33,128 nt of DNA from Bacteroidetes bacterium QH_7_62_13 (GCA_003023365.1 PXTG01000069.1:5473-38600), one strand, 5' to 3'; positions 18,058-27,018 are shown, counted from the first letter of the stretch. A program made the numbers and translations. Notes: generated from the letters alone by a model not told the origin.

Positions 18058-18880
18058 GGAGCCGATCGAATCGGAGGTGCCAACGGCCGAGATGGTCGTG
18101 ACCGACGCCGCCCCTGAGCGCCACGCCGACACGCCCCCGCTCACCGTCACCTTTCTGGGGACAGGAACCTCCACCGGCGTGCCCGTCATCGGCTGCGGAT
18201 GCGAGGTGTGCTCGTCGGACGATCCACGCGATACCCGGACCCGCTGCGCCTGCCATGTGCGCGTCGGGGAGATGGGCGTGCTCATCGACACCGGTCCCGA
18301 CTTTCGACGGCAGGCCCTGCGCGAAGACATCGCCCGCATCGATGCGGTCTGTTACACACATCACCACTTCGACCACGTCGTCGGCATCGACGACCTCCGG
18401 CCTTTCTTCTTCGACAATCGCCGCGTGATGCCGTGCTACGCCCACGCCGACACGGCGGCCGTCCTGCGCCGAAACTACGACTACATCTTCGGCGCCGATC
18501 CGTATCCCGGGGCGGCCAACGTGGCCCTCGAAGAAGTGGACGGTCCGTTTACCGTCCCGATTCTTCTCTACCACGGCGAGATGCCGGTCTACGGCTACCG
18601 GATTGGAAACTTCGCGTACCTGACCGACGTGAGCGAGATTCCGGAGGCGAGCTACGCAGGATTGGACGACCTCGACGTGCTCGTCCTCGATGCCTTGCGG
18701 CCCGACCCCCATCCTACGCACTTCTCGTTCGACAAGGCCGTGAACGTGGCCCGGCGCATCGGGGCTCGGCAGACCTACTTCGTACACATGACCCACAATG
18801 TTCGCCACGCCGAGGCCAATGCCCGCCTTCCCGAGGACATGCAGTTGGCCTACGACGGACTCACGTTTGAGTCTAGATAG
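18044..18880 (+). CDS. Metallo-beta-lactamase-fold hydrolase, PhnP-like phosphodiesterase
   Basis: This 278-residue protein starts inside the previous gene at ATG 18044, with GGAGG eight bases before. It has the family's LGTGTSTGVPVIGCGC entry, a cysteine group (C51, C53, C56, plus C68 and C70) as in the structural zinc site of PhnP relatives, and THHHFDHVVG (His106, His108, Asp110, His111), the two-metal site. Downstream are LTDVSEIP and a FVHMTHNVRH block that would give further metal ligands. PhnP itself hydrolyses cyclic phosphodiesters such as ribosyl 1,2-cyclic phosphate. No other phn gene is here, so the substrate is unknown. The 30 acidic N-terminal residues are an addition to the family core. 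Confidence 0.85.
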   Translation: MSTDEEPIESEVPTAEMVVTDAAPERHADTPPLTVTFLGTGTSTGVPVIGCGCEVCSSDDPRDTRTRCACHVRVGEMGVLIDTGPDFRRQALREDIARIDAVCYTHHHFDHVVGIDDLRPFFFDNRRVMPCYAHADTAAVLRRNYDYIFGADPYPGAANVALEEVDGPFTVPILLYHGEMPVYGYRIGNFAYLTDVSEIPEASYAGLDDLDVLVLDALRPDPHPTHFSFDKAVNVARRIGARQTYFVHMTHNVRHAEANARLPEDMQLAYDGLTFESR

Positions 18881-19257
18881 AGAGGGGGACGAGCGTCCAG
18901 TCGGGGGGAAGGCGCCGGGACGCGGTTGAACAGGTTCGCCCACCGGGCGCCTGTGGGGAGAAGGGGACGGACAACGGGAACTGCCCCGAATGCTCGTGGG
19001 AGGCCGGAGGTGTGTCGCCGAAGCGGGCCGAGGCGGATGGGATCGAGACATCTGCGATAAACAATGCCGGCAAGGGGGGATTGAAAGTAGCCGTACCCAA
19101 GACGAGTAGAACGCGTCGACGGGTGCTCGTCTGTGCCCCCCAAGTGCTTGAAGTGGGCGAGACCGCCGTTTCGGCTTCACTGTGGCAGGACGTCACGGCC
19201 CCACGACGGATTACGCCCGGTCTGCACCTGGACGGTTTGGAATGGCCCTGCCTCCTT
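18881..19257 (+). other. 377-bp gap with no supported gene
   Basis: The frame of the next gene stays open back to GTG 19012, but these 82 extra residues do not resemble the start of the DUF3095 family and are taken as leader. A GGCGCC pair (18911 and about 18947) could form a GC-rich hairpin after the phosphodiesterase. No promoter was recognised. Confidence 0.5.
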
Positions 19258-20436
19258 ATGGATGACGATACCTTCTACGAGCGCCTTCCGGTGCTGAGCA
19301 ACTTCGCCAAGGTTGCCCAGCCCGAGCACTACACGCCGGTGCCCGACGACTGGGTCGTTGCGGTGGGAGACGTTCGCGACTCCACGGGGGCCATCGACAG
19401 GGGGCTCTACAAACAGGTGAATATGGTTGGGGCCTCGGTCATCGCGGCCGTCCTCAACGCGATCGAACACCGGGCGGTGCCCTACGTCTTTGCGGGGGAC
19501 GGCGCGGCGCTCTGCGTCCCGGGAGCGCACAGGGAGGCTGTGACGAGGGCGCTTGGGGGGGTGCGCCGAATGGCGCGCGACGAGTTCGCCGTTCGGCTTG
19601 ACGTGGGCGTGGTGCCGGTGGCGGACCTTGTGCAACAGGGCCACGCAATCATGGTGGCGCGGTACCGCCTGTCGGATACGATCGAGCAGGCCGTTTTCAT
19701 GGGAGGCGGCCTCTACGTAGCCGAGGAGCGTGTGAAGGCCAATCCAGAAGGCCGGTACGGGGTGTCGCCGTCGGTGGAGGGACCGGCCGATTTTTCGGGC
19801 CTGGAGTGTCGGTGGGATCACGTCCCGAGCCACCGGGAAGAGATTGTCGCTCTCCTGGTACAGGCTACGGGCGCTTCTTTACAAGACGATGCCCGGATCT
19901 ACGACGATGTCATCGGCACGCTGCACAAGATTTACGGGGACGATGACAGCCGACCGGTCCTCCATGGTCAGCTTCGCCTGGCGTTTGCCCCCGATAAGCT
20001 CTCGACAGAGCAGCGTGTACGGACCCACGGACAGGGCTGGTGGCGGCGGGTTCTCTACTGGCCGGCACTCTGGATGCAGAATGCGCTCGGGGGGCTCTTC
20101 ATGGCGATGGATTGGACGACCGACGAGACGCAGTGGGGAAATTACAAAGAGGACCTGGAGGCGCACACGGACTATCGGAAGATGGACGGCACGTTACGGG
20201 AGGTGCTTGCCGGGACGGTCGATCAGCGAGAGACGTTCGAAGCCTACCTCCAGGAGCAGTACGAGGCCGGAAATTTAGTCTACGGGCTCGATGCCTCGGA
20301 CGCGGCCATGGTGACGTGTCTCGTCTTTAAGCACGAGAAGGAGCACGTGCACTTTGTGGACGGGGCGGATGGAGGGTACGCCCACGCCGCTCAAGACTTG
20401 AAGGAGCGAGAACGGGGGCGGGGCGCGTCGGGCTGA
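19258..20436 (+). CDS. DUF3095 protein, nucleotidyl-cyclase-like
   Basis: From ATG 19258 the product is 392 residues, the usual DUF3095 size, and starts in the family's way (TFYERLPVLSNFA, then YTPVPDDW). VAVGDVRDSTGAI (Asp38) and YVFAGDGAAL (Asp81) sit where class III adenylate/guanylate cyclases have their metal-binding Asp and GD motifs. Family members have at times been called adenylate cyclase, but no activity is established to my knowledge. The middle part has TLHKIYGDD and a membrane-proximal-looking WRRVLYWPALWMQNALGGLFMA segment. It follows the PhnP-like gene on the same strand. An enzyme making or binding a nucleotide signal is a reasonable inference, not shown. Confidence 0.8.
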   Translation: MDDDTFYERLPVLSNFAKVAQPEHYTPVPDDWVVAVGDVRDSTGAIDRGLYKQVNMVGASVIAAVLNAIEHRAVPYVFAGDGAALCVPGAHREAVTRALGGVRRMARDEFAVRLDVGVVPVADLVQQGHAIMVARYRLSDTIEQAVFMGGGLYVAEERVKANPEGRYGVSPSVEGPADFSGLECRWDHVPSHREEIVALLVQATGASLQDDARIYDDVIGTLHKIYGDDDSRPVLHGQLRLAFAPDKLSTEQRVRTHGQGWWRRVLYWPALWMQNALGGLFMAMDWTTDETQWGNYKEDLEAHTDYRKMDGTLREVLAGTVDQRETFEAYLQEQYEAGNLVYGLDASDAAMVTCLVFKHEKEHVHFVDGADGGYAHAAQDLKERERGRGASG

Positions 20437-20562
20437 GCGTGCGGGAGGCGCTTCGTACGAGCGTCATGTTCTCTACCGGTCTGCTCGTGCTAGGGGGCAC
20501 CTCCGAGATCCCCTGCTCGTTTCAGAACGGGACGGAAGAGAACGGATAACGGCCGGAACGAT

Positions 20563-22611
20563 TTATTCCGTGGTGGGCGCGGTCGAAGAAGCATTCTCCC
20601 GGAAGCGCGGCAGCGTCACCACGACGGTGGTGCCCTCCCCCTTTGTGCTGTTGACCTCAATGTCGCCATCCATGAGGTCGATGAGACGCCGGGTGATGGT
20701 GAGGCCCAGCCCGATGCCTTCGTATTCGCGCATGGTTCCTTCGGACTCTTGCTTGAATGCCTCGAAGATGCGCTGGAGGAACGATTCGCTGATCCCGACC
20801 CCTGTGTCGGCCACTGTCAGGATCACGGCGTCCGACTCGGGGGTCAGAGCGACAGTCACACGGCCCTCCTTCGTGAACTTAATCGCGTTGGTGAGTAGAT
20901 TGGTGAGTATCCGGTCGAAGGCGGTCTCGTCCACGAGGGCCTCTACGGGGGAGGGGGGAAGGTCGAGCCGGAGATCCAGGTCATTCCGGTCTATCTGCGG
21001 CCGAAGCAGGTTCACCGTTTCGTGAATTTGATCGTTGAGGGCGGTTCGTTTGAGCGTCAGACTGATTTCGTCTTCCTCAAGGCGCGCCAAGTCGAGGACG
21101 GAGGTGAGGGTTTGTTTCAGTCGCATACCGCTGCGCTGGATAAGCGAGGCCATCTCCTCTTCCTGCCCCCCAACCTCCTCCCCAAGCACCTCGGCAAATC
21201 CGATAATCGACGTAAGGGGGGTGCGAATCTCGTGACTCATGTTGGCCAGGAAGGCAGATTTCAGCCGGTTCATCTCCTCCGCCCGTTCTTTGGCCTCTAC
21301 CAGCTTTTGCTCGTACTTCTTGCGCTCGGTGAGGTCCACCCCATAGGCAAAGACGCGTACCGTTTCGCCGCTTTCGTTGGTGACAGGGTGGGCCACCCGC
21401 AGGATGTGGCGGGTTTCCCCCTCGGCGGTTGTGACCGGGTCGTCGAACGAGTCCGGCTCTTGTGTCTCGGCGACCCTTCGGAGCCAGTCCACGCGTGCCT
21501 GGAAGGGGGCGGGATCGAGGTCGCGTCGTCGGGCGTAGTCGACGGCCGTCTTGCCGATGAGCCAGTCTCGCATCTCATCGTCGCCCACGGCGGCGGGGTT
21601 CAAGAACAGATAGCGCACCTCCGAATCCATTACGGCCACCTCGATGGGCAGCTCCGTGAGGGCTTCTTCGTAGAAAGACGTGACGGCGGCGATGGCGTCT
21701 TCGTGGCGTTCCTCGGTAATGTCGGTCTCCGCGACGAGAAAGCCGGTGCACGTGCCGTCGTTGTCGAACAGGGGCGCACCCCTCACCCGCACCCAGTACT
21801 GGGTTCCTGATTTTCGGTAGTTGAGAATGTCGGTGGCGAAGGACTTCTGTCGCTCGATCTGTACACGGATGTGGGACACAGTGTCCTCGTCGGTGGCCGG
21901 GCCGTGGAGCAGCTGGCCGGGTCGGTGTCCGCGCAGTTCCTGGCGGGCGTACCCGGTTAGCTCCACGAAGCGGTCGTTGACCCACTGGATCCGGCCCGCC
22001 GAATCAAGACGAAGAAGGCCGTCGGAAGTGAGTCGGGCCGCTACGTCGAAAGGAGGAGACGGCGACGAAGATTCCGGAGGTTGGGACGGGTCCCTCTCCG
22101 GCGTCGATTCCACAGGGGGGAACGTGGACGACGACGTCCGGTGCACATCGAGAGCGTTGGTAACGAGTGCACTGAAGTCTTCGAGTCGATCCACCGCCGC
22201 GGCGCAGAGGGTCCTTGGGGTCGTGTCGAGGAGGTGGACGGTGCCGATGGGAATGTCGTCGTCGGTCCGGACAGGCGTTCCGGCGTAGAATCGGATTCCC
22301 GGTTCGCCGGTCACGAGGGGGTTTTGTGCAAACTGTGGATTCCGCCGGGCGTCCTCGACCACGAGGGACGTGTCTTCATTCACGACATGGAGGCAAAAGG
22401 AGTGCTCACGGGGGATCGTCGTGTCGAAGCCCGTGGTGGCTTTTACCCACGTGCGGTCGCCCCCCACGAAGGCCACTGTTGCTGTGGGCACGTCGAAATG
22501 GTCCGCCATGAGCCGAGTGATCCGGTCGAAGGGCTCCTCGGGCGGCGTGTCGAGAATATCGTAGGACGCGAGGGCCGCAAGTCGCTCGCGTTCCGAAACG
22601 AACCCAGACAT
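20563..22611 (-). CDS. Cytoplasmic GAF-PAS-PAS sensor histidine kinase
   Basis: The 682-residue kinase has no membrane segment, so it senses something inside the cell. A GAF domain (about 15-155, with SFCLHVV and AGTPVR) is followed by a Pro/Ser linker and two PAS domains (about 190-305 and 315-425). HisKA has [19 protein letters not shown] (His460), and HATPase has NLLTNAIKFT, VADTGVGIS and GIGLGLTI. The first PAS resembles LOV domains but lacks the flavin-binding cysteine (GHRPGQLLHG), so it is not a LOV sensor. No response regulator gene is adjacent; its partner is elsewhere. It converges on the DUF3095 gene with a 126-bp gap. Confidence 0.92.
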   Translation of the reverse strand: MSGFVSERERLAALASYDILDTPPEEPFDRITRLMADHFDVPTATVAFVGGDRTWVKATTGFDTTIPREHSFCLHVVNEDTSLVVEDARRNPQFAQNPLVTGEPGIRFYAGTPVRTDDDIPIGTVHLLDTTPRTLCAAAVDRLEDFSALVTNALDVHRTSSSTFPPVESTPERDPSQPPESSSPSPPFDVAARLTSDGLLRLDSAGRIQWVNDRFVELTGYARQELRGHRPGQLLHGPATDEDTVSHIRVQIERQKSFATDILNYRKSGTQYWVRVRGAPLFDNDGTCTGFLVAETDITEERHEDAIAAVTSFYEEALTELPIEVAVMDSEVRYLFLNPAAVGDDEMRDWLIGKTAVDYARRRDLDPAPFQARVDWLRRVAETQEPDSFDDPVTTAEGETRHILRVAHPVTNESGETVRVFAYGVDLTERKKYEQKLVEAKERAEEMNRLKSAFLANMSHEIRTPLTSIIGFAEVLGEEVGGQEEEMASLIQRSGMRLKQTLTSVLDLARLEEDEISLTLKRTALNDQIHETVNLLRPQIDRNDLDLRLDLPPSPVEALVDETAFDRILTNLLTNAIKFTKEGRVTVALTPESDAVILTVADTGVGISESFLQRIFEAFKQESEGTMREYEGIGLGLTITRRLIDLMDGDIEVNSTKGEGTTVVVTLPRFRENASSTAPTTE

Positions 22612-22897
22612 ACCGGCCGAAAGAGAGAGGTCTCGAAAAGGCTCAGGCGAACGAGGACGTGAGCGACGTGGTCGGCACAGTTTGGGATGGGGCCCCCACT
22701 CTTAGGGGAGACGGGAAGGGGCCGGTTCCGAGAGGCTGTGCAGACTGCCCACCGCGGACGTGCTGTAATGAAGCAAGTGAAACCGGCGTTCCGTCCGGTT
22801 GTCCCTGACGTTGCGCCTGGGGCACGGCGAGGACGAATTCAAGAGGGAGGAAGAGCGGTTGCTTGACGAGACCAGAAGAAGTCCCGTCGGAAGCGGG

Positions 22898-23128
22898 TCA
22901 GGATCGGTTCGGGCCGGCCCGACCGTCTCGATCGCGTGGAGGAGTGGGGACGGCGAAGTAATACCAGGAAAACCCTCCCGCGATGACGATGAAGGCCAGG
23001 GCAAGCCCCATCATCTCACCGGGGGTTGTATCGGGGGCTTCCGAGATCGATGGAAGCGCCACGAGCCCCCCGACGAACACGACGAACGCAAAGATGCCAA
23101 GACCGAAGTAGTCCAGAAAGAATTTCAC
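22898..23128 (-). CDS. Small membrane protein of unknown function
   Basis: Seventy-six residues with two hydrophobic helices (YFGLGIFAFVVFVGGLVAL and LALAFIVIAGGFSWYYFAV) and a basic tail. It begins with GTG at 23128, sharing bases with the TGA of the upstream small gene (GTGA overlap), which indicates a coupled pair. Unknown function; both helices and the overlap argue it is real. Confidence 0.65.
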   Translation of the reverse strand: MKFFLDYFGLGIFAFVVFVGGLVALPSISEAPDTTPGEMMGLALAFIVIAGGFSWYYFAVPTPPRDRDGRAGPNRS

Positions 23129-23295
23129 TGATCGGTGATCTCGGCTTGTTCGACGAGGTCAGCTAAGATCCAGAGTGAGGGCACCCACAGACCAACGAAG
23201 ATCGCGGCCTGCTTACTGCCACTGAACCACAGGAAGAGGGAGAGGGCTAGCGCCAGGACGCCGGCGACAAAGATCCACCCTTTGCTGTTTGTCAT
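23125..23295 (-). CDS. Small membrane protein, first of an overlapping pair
   Basis: From ATG 23295 the product is 56 residues: MTNSKGWIFVAGVLALALSL, a second hydrophobic stretch IFVGLWVPSLWILADLV, and an acidic end. An in-frame ATG at 23361 would add 22 polar residues ahead of a normal membrane-protein start, which seems less likely. I recall similar short proteins (GWIFVAG..., GLWVPS) in Bacteroidota without known function. It probably forms a two-gene operon with the overlapping downstream gene. Confidence 0.65.
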   Translation of the reverse strand: MTNSKGWIFVAGVLALALSLFLWFSGSKQAAIFVGLWVPSLWILADLVEQAEITDQ

Positions 23296-23354
23296 GAAGG
23301 GGATCGTCTTGATCGAAGAGGAACGGTCGGCAACGTTTCGCCCCGTTATGACAT

Positions 23355-23388
23355 GGGTCATGCCATCACAAGGGCCATGCCATTACAA
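23355..23388. repeat. Imperfect 17-bp tandem repeat upstream of the small membrane pair
   Basis: gggtcatgccatcacaa is followed at once by gggccatgccattacaa, identical in 15 of 17 positions. It lies about 60 bp before the start of the small membrane genes, where regulator sites would sit. A binding role is inferred from position only. Confidence 0.5.
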
Positions 23389-23540
23389 TATGAAGTGGAG
23401 CGCCGATCCGGGAAACGGGAATCGTTGCAGCCGTTCTACATTTTTAGTTCAAACGCATGAACGCTCTTTGCGATGGCACGGCGCAGGAAAACGGCAACGG
23501 ATCTATCCTTTTTGGTCGATCCTTGACCGATCATTTTCCC

Positions 23541-24139
23541 ATGATGGCCTCCGCCCTGCCTGAATCCGACCCTCCTTCGCCCGCCGCTGCTCCCGGGCCG
23601 GCGGACGCCGCCGCACTCGTGGTCGACGAGCAGGGATGGGGGGAAGACGTCTCTCGCGTGAACGGCCGTATGCCAACGCGTTCGCCTGGCGATTGTGGGG
23701 GCCGCCCTATCAATGAGTATTGCCCGAGTCGGTGGGGGAGCGCATTTTGGAGGCCGTCCAGCAGGCGGGTTCCAGCGCCCCGCCCGTGTCCGTGGGCGTG
23801 TACCGTTCCGGTGCGCAGCGGTGGTTCGACGTGCACGTCCAGCCCACGAAGAAGGCCACCGGCGTCACATTCCGGGACCGGACGGATCACCAGCAGTGAA
23901 AGCCCCTGCTTCACCTGCTGGACGCGACGGTTCTGGAAGGTCTCTTTCGGGTTTCGGCGGACGATGCCATCGTGACGGTGCGTCTCTACGAGGCCGACGA
24001 TTCGGTTGTCCTGGAAGTGGCCGATACGGCACCGGGGGAGGGCACTACGGCAACCGCACGTCCGCCCGGCGTCCGAGGGGAACCGACAGAAGAGAAAGAG
24101 GAGCGCTCAACCTGCCTGCGCCGGCACTGCCACACGTAG
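23541..24139 (+). pseudogene. Decayed PAS-histidine kinase relic
   Basis: One frame (stop at 24137) reads YANAFAWRLWGPPYQ, a TGA at 23714, then LPESVGERILEAVQQAG ... RWFDVHVQP ... VTFRDRTDHQQ, a typical PAS ending. A second TGA (23897) follows, then IVTVRLYEADDSVVLEVADT, a HATPase piece whose expected GPGI is degraded to APGE. The beginning (MASALPESDPP ... LVVDEQGW) is in a different frame, so there is also a frameshift. The HisKA region with its histidine is missing between the two pieces. Together these mark a dead kinase gene that has lost pieces. It ends three bases before the convergent symporter's stop. Confidence 0.6.
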
Positions 24140-24141
24140 GG

Positions 24142-25619
24142 TCAATGTCGGAGGGCCGAGAGGCTCCCTACGACCAGGTTGATCGCCGTTCCGATGGCCG
24201 TGTACCAGGGCCACCCGATGGTGCGCAGGTTTGCCTGCTGAATGGTGGCGTCCGTCGGGTTCAGTACGAAGAGCCAGCCGTCCGACGGGCTGTGCCACAC
24301 GCCGAAGATGATGAGCACCATGGCGCCGATCGACACGACGAAGGCGACCAGCGCGTCGAGCTGGCGTGTCCGTTCGTGCCAGAGCCCGAGGAGGAAGGCC
24401 CCCAGCAAGCCGCCGTACGTGAACGAGGCGATCGACAGGCCGAGCTCCACCACCGGGTTGTTGCTGTCCTGAAAGAGGCTCGCGAACCCGATGAAGACTG
24501 CGCCCCAGAAGAGCGTGAGGCCGCGAGAGACGAGTAGCCCCCACTCCGCGTCTAGCGAGCGGTCCGCGATGCGTTCGTAGAGATCATTTACCGAGGAAGA
24601 CGCCAATGCGTTGAGGGAGGAGGAGAGCGAGCTCATGGCCGCGGCCACAATGCCCGCCAGGATGAGTCCGGACAGGCCTGCCGGCAGGCCCTCGATAATG
24701 TATTTCGGGAAGACCTCATCGCTGCGCTGAAGGCCGAGGGCTTCGACCGCCGCCCCGTCGTAGTGTGCCCAGAGCAAGAGACCGACGCCCAGAAAAAGCG
24801 CGAACTGCACCATCACGATGATCGCGCTTCCGATCACTGCCTTCCGGCTATCCTGTTCGTCGCGGCAGGCCAGCAGGCGCTGTACGATGAGCTGGTCGGT
24901 GCCGTGGGAGGCCATCGAGAAAATGGCCCCGGCAATGACCGCCGTCCCGAACGTGTAGGGCATCGTGAACCAGCGCCCGAACGAGTGGTCGAAGCCGAAA
25001 TCAATGAGGTTCGTCTTGCCCGCCTCTACGACCGTCTGCCACCATCCGGGCGGCACGTCGCCCAGCAGAAAGAAAATGGCGACTAGGGCCCCGCCCACGT
25101 ACAGCAGCATCTGCACCACGTCCATCCACACCACCGCCTTGATGCCCCCGACGAGCGTGTAAACGGCCGTCACCACCCCAATGATGAGGATGATCTGAAC
25201 GTACGTCATCTCCAGCCCCGCCGTGTCGGCGATTACCTTCAGCGGAATGGCCGTGGCGAAGAGGCGGACCCCGTCGGCCAGCAGGCGCGTGCCGAGAAAG
25301 GTGACCGAGGCGGCGCCCTGCATGGTGTCCCCGTAGCGGTCGCCGAGGAAGGCGTAGGCCGTTTTCAGCTTGCCGGCGTAGTAGCGCGGCAGAAAATAGA
25401 GGCTCACGATCACGCGCCCCACCAGATACCCCAGGGTAATTTGCAGGAAGGTGAGGGCGCCACCGTACGCCACCGCCGGCACGCCCACCACGGTGAGCGT
25501 GCTGGTTTCCGTGGCGACCACCGAGAGGCACACCGCCCACCACCCCCCGCCCAGACGCCGAAGACGGCAACCCCGGCGAGGTACGCGACGATGACGACGA
25601 GGTCGAGCGTGGTGAGCAT
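24142..25619 (-). pseudogene. Sodium:solute symporter, broken near the N-terminus
   Basis: This is an SSS-family transporter coupling sodium entry to uptake of a sugar, amino sugar or similar solute. The body is well preserved, with about a dozen helices, IAGAIFSMASHGTDQLIVQR and LAGIVAAAMSSLSSSLNALAS, which are family motifs around the sodium site. The natural start (ATG 25619, MLTTLDLVVIVAYLAGVAVFGVWA) is in a different frame from the rest. The frames meet near 25543-25550, where the loop between helices 1 and 2, usually holding a DYFLGGR-like motif, is missing. Compared with the intact symporter at 28449 about 49 bp are gone, which also explains the frame change. As read, only a protein with a nonsense N-terminus from 25644 could be made. 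Confidence 0.8.
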
Positions 25620-25818
25620 AGGCGTTCGTTCGCTGGGCAACCAATCGAAGCGAGGCGGCTCAACGCTCCCCTCCGTCGTCGTGCCGGGATGCGTGTGCGA
25701 GGCGCGTGAGTGCCAGGGATAGGCTACCGGTCACTCGAAGGAAACGCAAGCCGAGAGCGCCAATGCCGGGTCCCGTTGAACGCACCCCCACGCACGGTTT
25801 TGGCGATTTCGGACCAAT

Positions 25819-25843
25819 CAAAAACGGGAGCGTCTCCCGGTTT
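25819..25843 (-). terminator. Intrinsic terminator after the BadF-type kinase
   Basis: On the minus strand CGGGAG, loop ACG, CTCCCG is followed by TTTTT. It lies 30 bp past the kinase stop and separates that gene from the symporter on the same strand, so the two are not one operon unless there is read-through. Confidence 0.8.
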
Positions 25844-25869
25844 CGACCATGTGGGAGCGCGCGAACCCG

Positions 25870-26808
25870 TCACTCCGCCCGGAGGCGGTGAGCGCGGCGG
25901 AGGGCGCCCACCGCCGGCTCCTCCTCCAGCCGCCCTACCCGCCACGCCGGAAAGCGCTCCCGCAGACAACTCCGAAGACGCTCCTCGTAGTGGGCGTTCT
26001 GCAAGAGTCCCCCCAGCAGCGTGATGCGCGAGGACATCGCCTCGGTCCGGGTCAGGACCCACCCGATCTGTTCGACGAGCCGAGACACGTGTTCAGACAA
26101 AAGCGCCGACGCCACTGCGTCCCCCTCGGCCGCCGCTTCGATCACCAGCGGAGCGACCGCTTGCACGCCGAAGGCCCCCTGATACACCTTCCGCATCAGG
26201 GTCTCCCGGTCTCCAATGCCGTGCGAGTCCCGTACCCGACCGCGCAGGACCGTCTCCGCGCCTCCGTCGAAGGTCGCGGCCACCGCTCGGAGCCCCGCCC
26301 GCCCAAGCGCGTAGCCGCTCCCGGCGTCGCCCAGCACGTGGCCCCAGCCCCCCGCCCGCAGCAGGTTGCCCTCCGCCGTGCGACCCACCACCACCGAGCC
26401 GGTCCCGGCGATGACGACGAGTCCCCCTCCGGTGTCGTAGGCCGCGTCCAGCGCAATGAGCGCGTCGTGGACCACCTCCACCTGCACTGCGGGGCCGCCG
26501 CACTCCCGCGCGAGCCCCTTCTCGCGCAGGGCCGCCCGCAGAGCCTCGGCGAGGGCGCGCCGCATCTCGGCCCGCCCGGCCCCGGCCACGCCCGCGCTAA
26601 GCAACATCGTCTCCACCCCAGACACCTCTCGGAGCACCTCCCCGACCAGTCCCGCCAGCACCTCCGCCGCCTCCGCCCGTCCCACCTGGTTCGGGTTCGC
26701 CCCGGAGCCCCGCCGCTCGAGACGCTCGTCCCCGCCGGCCCGCTCGGCGATCAGACGCGTCTTGGAAGCCCCCGCGTCCAGTCCAACGAAAAGAGAAGAG
26801 GAGGGCAC
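25870..26808 (-). CDS. BadF/BadG-family sugar kinase (N-acetylglucosamine kinase-like)
   Basis: It phosphorylates an amino sugar with ATP; GlcNAc or MurNAc is likely. I start it at GTG 26808, giving 312 residues and placing the phosphate-1 motif FVGLDAGASKTR at residues 7-18, as in the family. An ATG at 26907 would add 33 residues without family character. Further motifs are VVIAGTGSVVVGR (phosphate 2), GWGHVLGDAGSGYALGR and ITLLGGLLQN (adenosine site). Members of this family with a one-domain actin-like fold act in amino-sugar and peptidoglycan-sugar salvage. It is divergent from the glycoside hydrolase across a spacer with LacI-type sites, suggesting shared control. Confidence 0.85.
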   Translation of the reverse strand: MPSSSLFVGLDAGASKTRLIAERAGGDERLERRGSGANPNQVGRAEAAEVLAGLVGEVLREVSGVETMLLSAGVAGAGRAEMRRALAEALRAALREKGLARECGGPAVQVEVVHDALIALDAAYDTGGGLVVIAGTGSVVVGRTAEGNLLRAGGWGHVLGDAGSGYALGRAGLRAVAATFDGGAETVLRGRVRDSHGIGDRETLMRKVYQGAFGVQAVAPLVIEAAAEGDAVASALLSEHVSRLVEQIGWVLTRTEAMSSRITLLGGLLQNAHYEERLRSCLRERFPAWRVGRLEEEPAVGALRRAHRLRAE

Positions 26809-26944
26809 AGGTCGAAATGCCGGATCGAGAGAAAACAGCCGAATACAGTCCCGCAGCCGGGGACGAGGGACCGTCAGGAACTGTGTCTCCGCCCCGCACC
26901 CGTACACCGTCCCAAGACAGCGCGTCGGCTACGGGCAGCGCAGC

Positions 26945-26964
26945 GTTCCCAAAACAACGGGAAC
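26945..26964. promoter_or_regulatory. Inverted repeat in the kinase/hydrolase spacer
   Basis: GTTCCC and GGGAAC flank the eight bases aaaacaac. It lies 20 bp before the first LacI-type palindrome and may belong to the same control region. Confidence 0.3.
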
Positions 26965-26982
26965 CGGACCCTTTCCGCAAGA

Positions 26983-26996
26983 TGGAAGCGCTCCCA
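26983..26996. promoter_or_regulatory. LacI-family-type operator 1
   Basis: TGGAAGCGCTCCCA is a near-perfect palindrome with the central CG typical of LacI/GalR-family operators and fits the loose CcpA-type pattern TGNAANCGNNNNCA. It lies in the divergent spacer between the sugar kinase and the hydrolase. The regulator gene is not in the window. Confidence 0.55.
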
Positions 26997-27004
26997 CCCT
27001 CTCG

Positions 27005-27018
27005 TGGAAGCGATTCCA
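27005..27018. promoter_or_regulatory. LacI-family-type operator 2
   Basis: TGGAAGCGATTCCA, sharing its first eight bases with operator 1, begins 22 bp further on, about two helical turns, so two dimers could bind the same face. It ends 148 bp before the hydrolase start. Confidence 0.55.

Noticed and set aside
17894-19180. A 428-codon minus-strand frame over the hydrolase
   Set aside because: Low-complexity Arg/His/Val shadow of the metallo-beta-lactamase-fold gene; no recognisable domain.
21690-22040. First PAS domain of the kinase at 20563-22611 as a LOV blue-light sensor
   Set aside because: It has the LOV-like spacing and NYRKSGT segment, but the photoactive cysteine of the NCRFLQ motif is absent.
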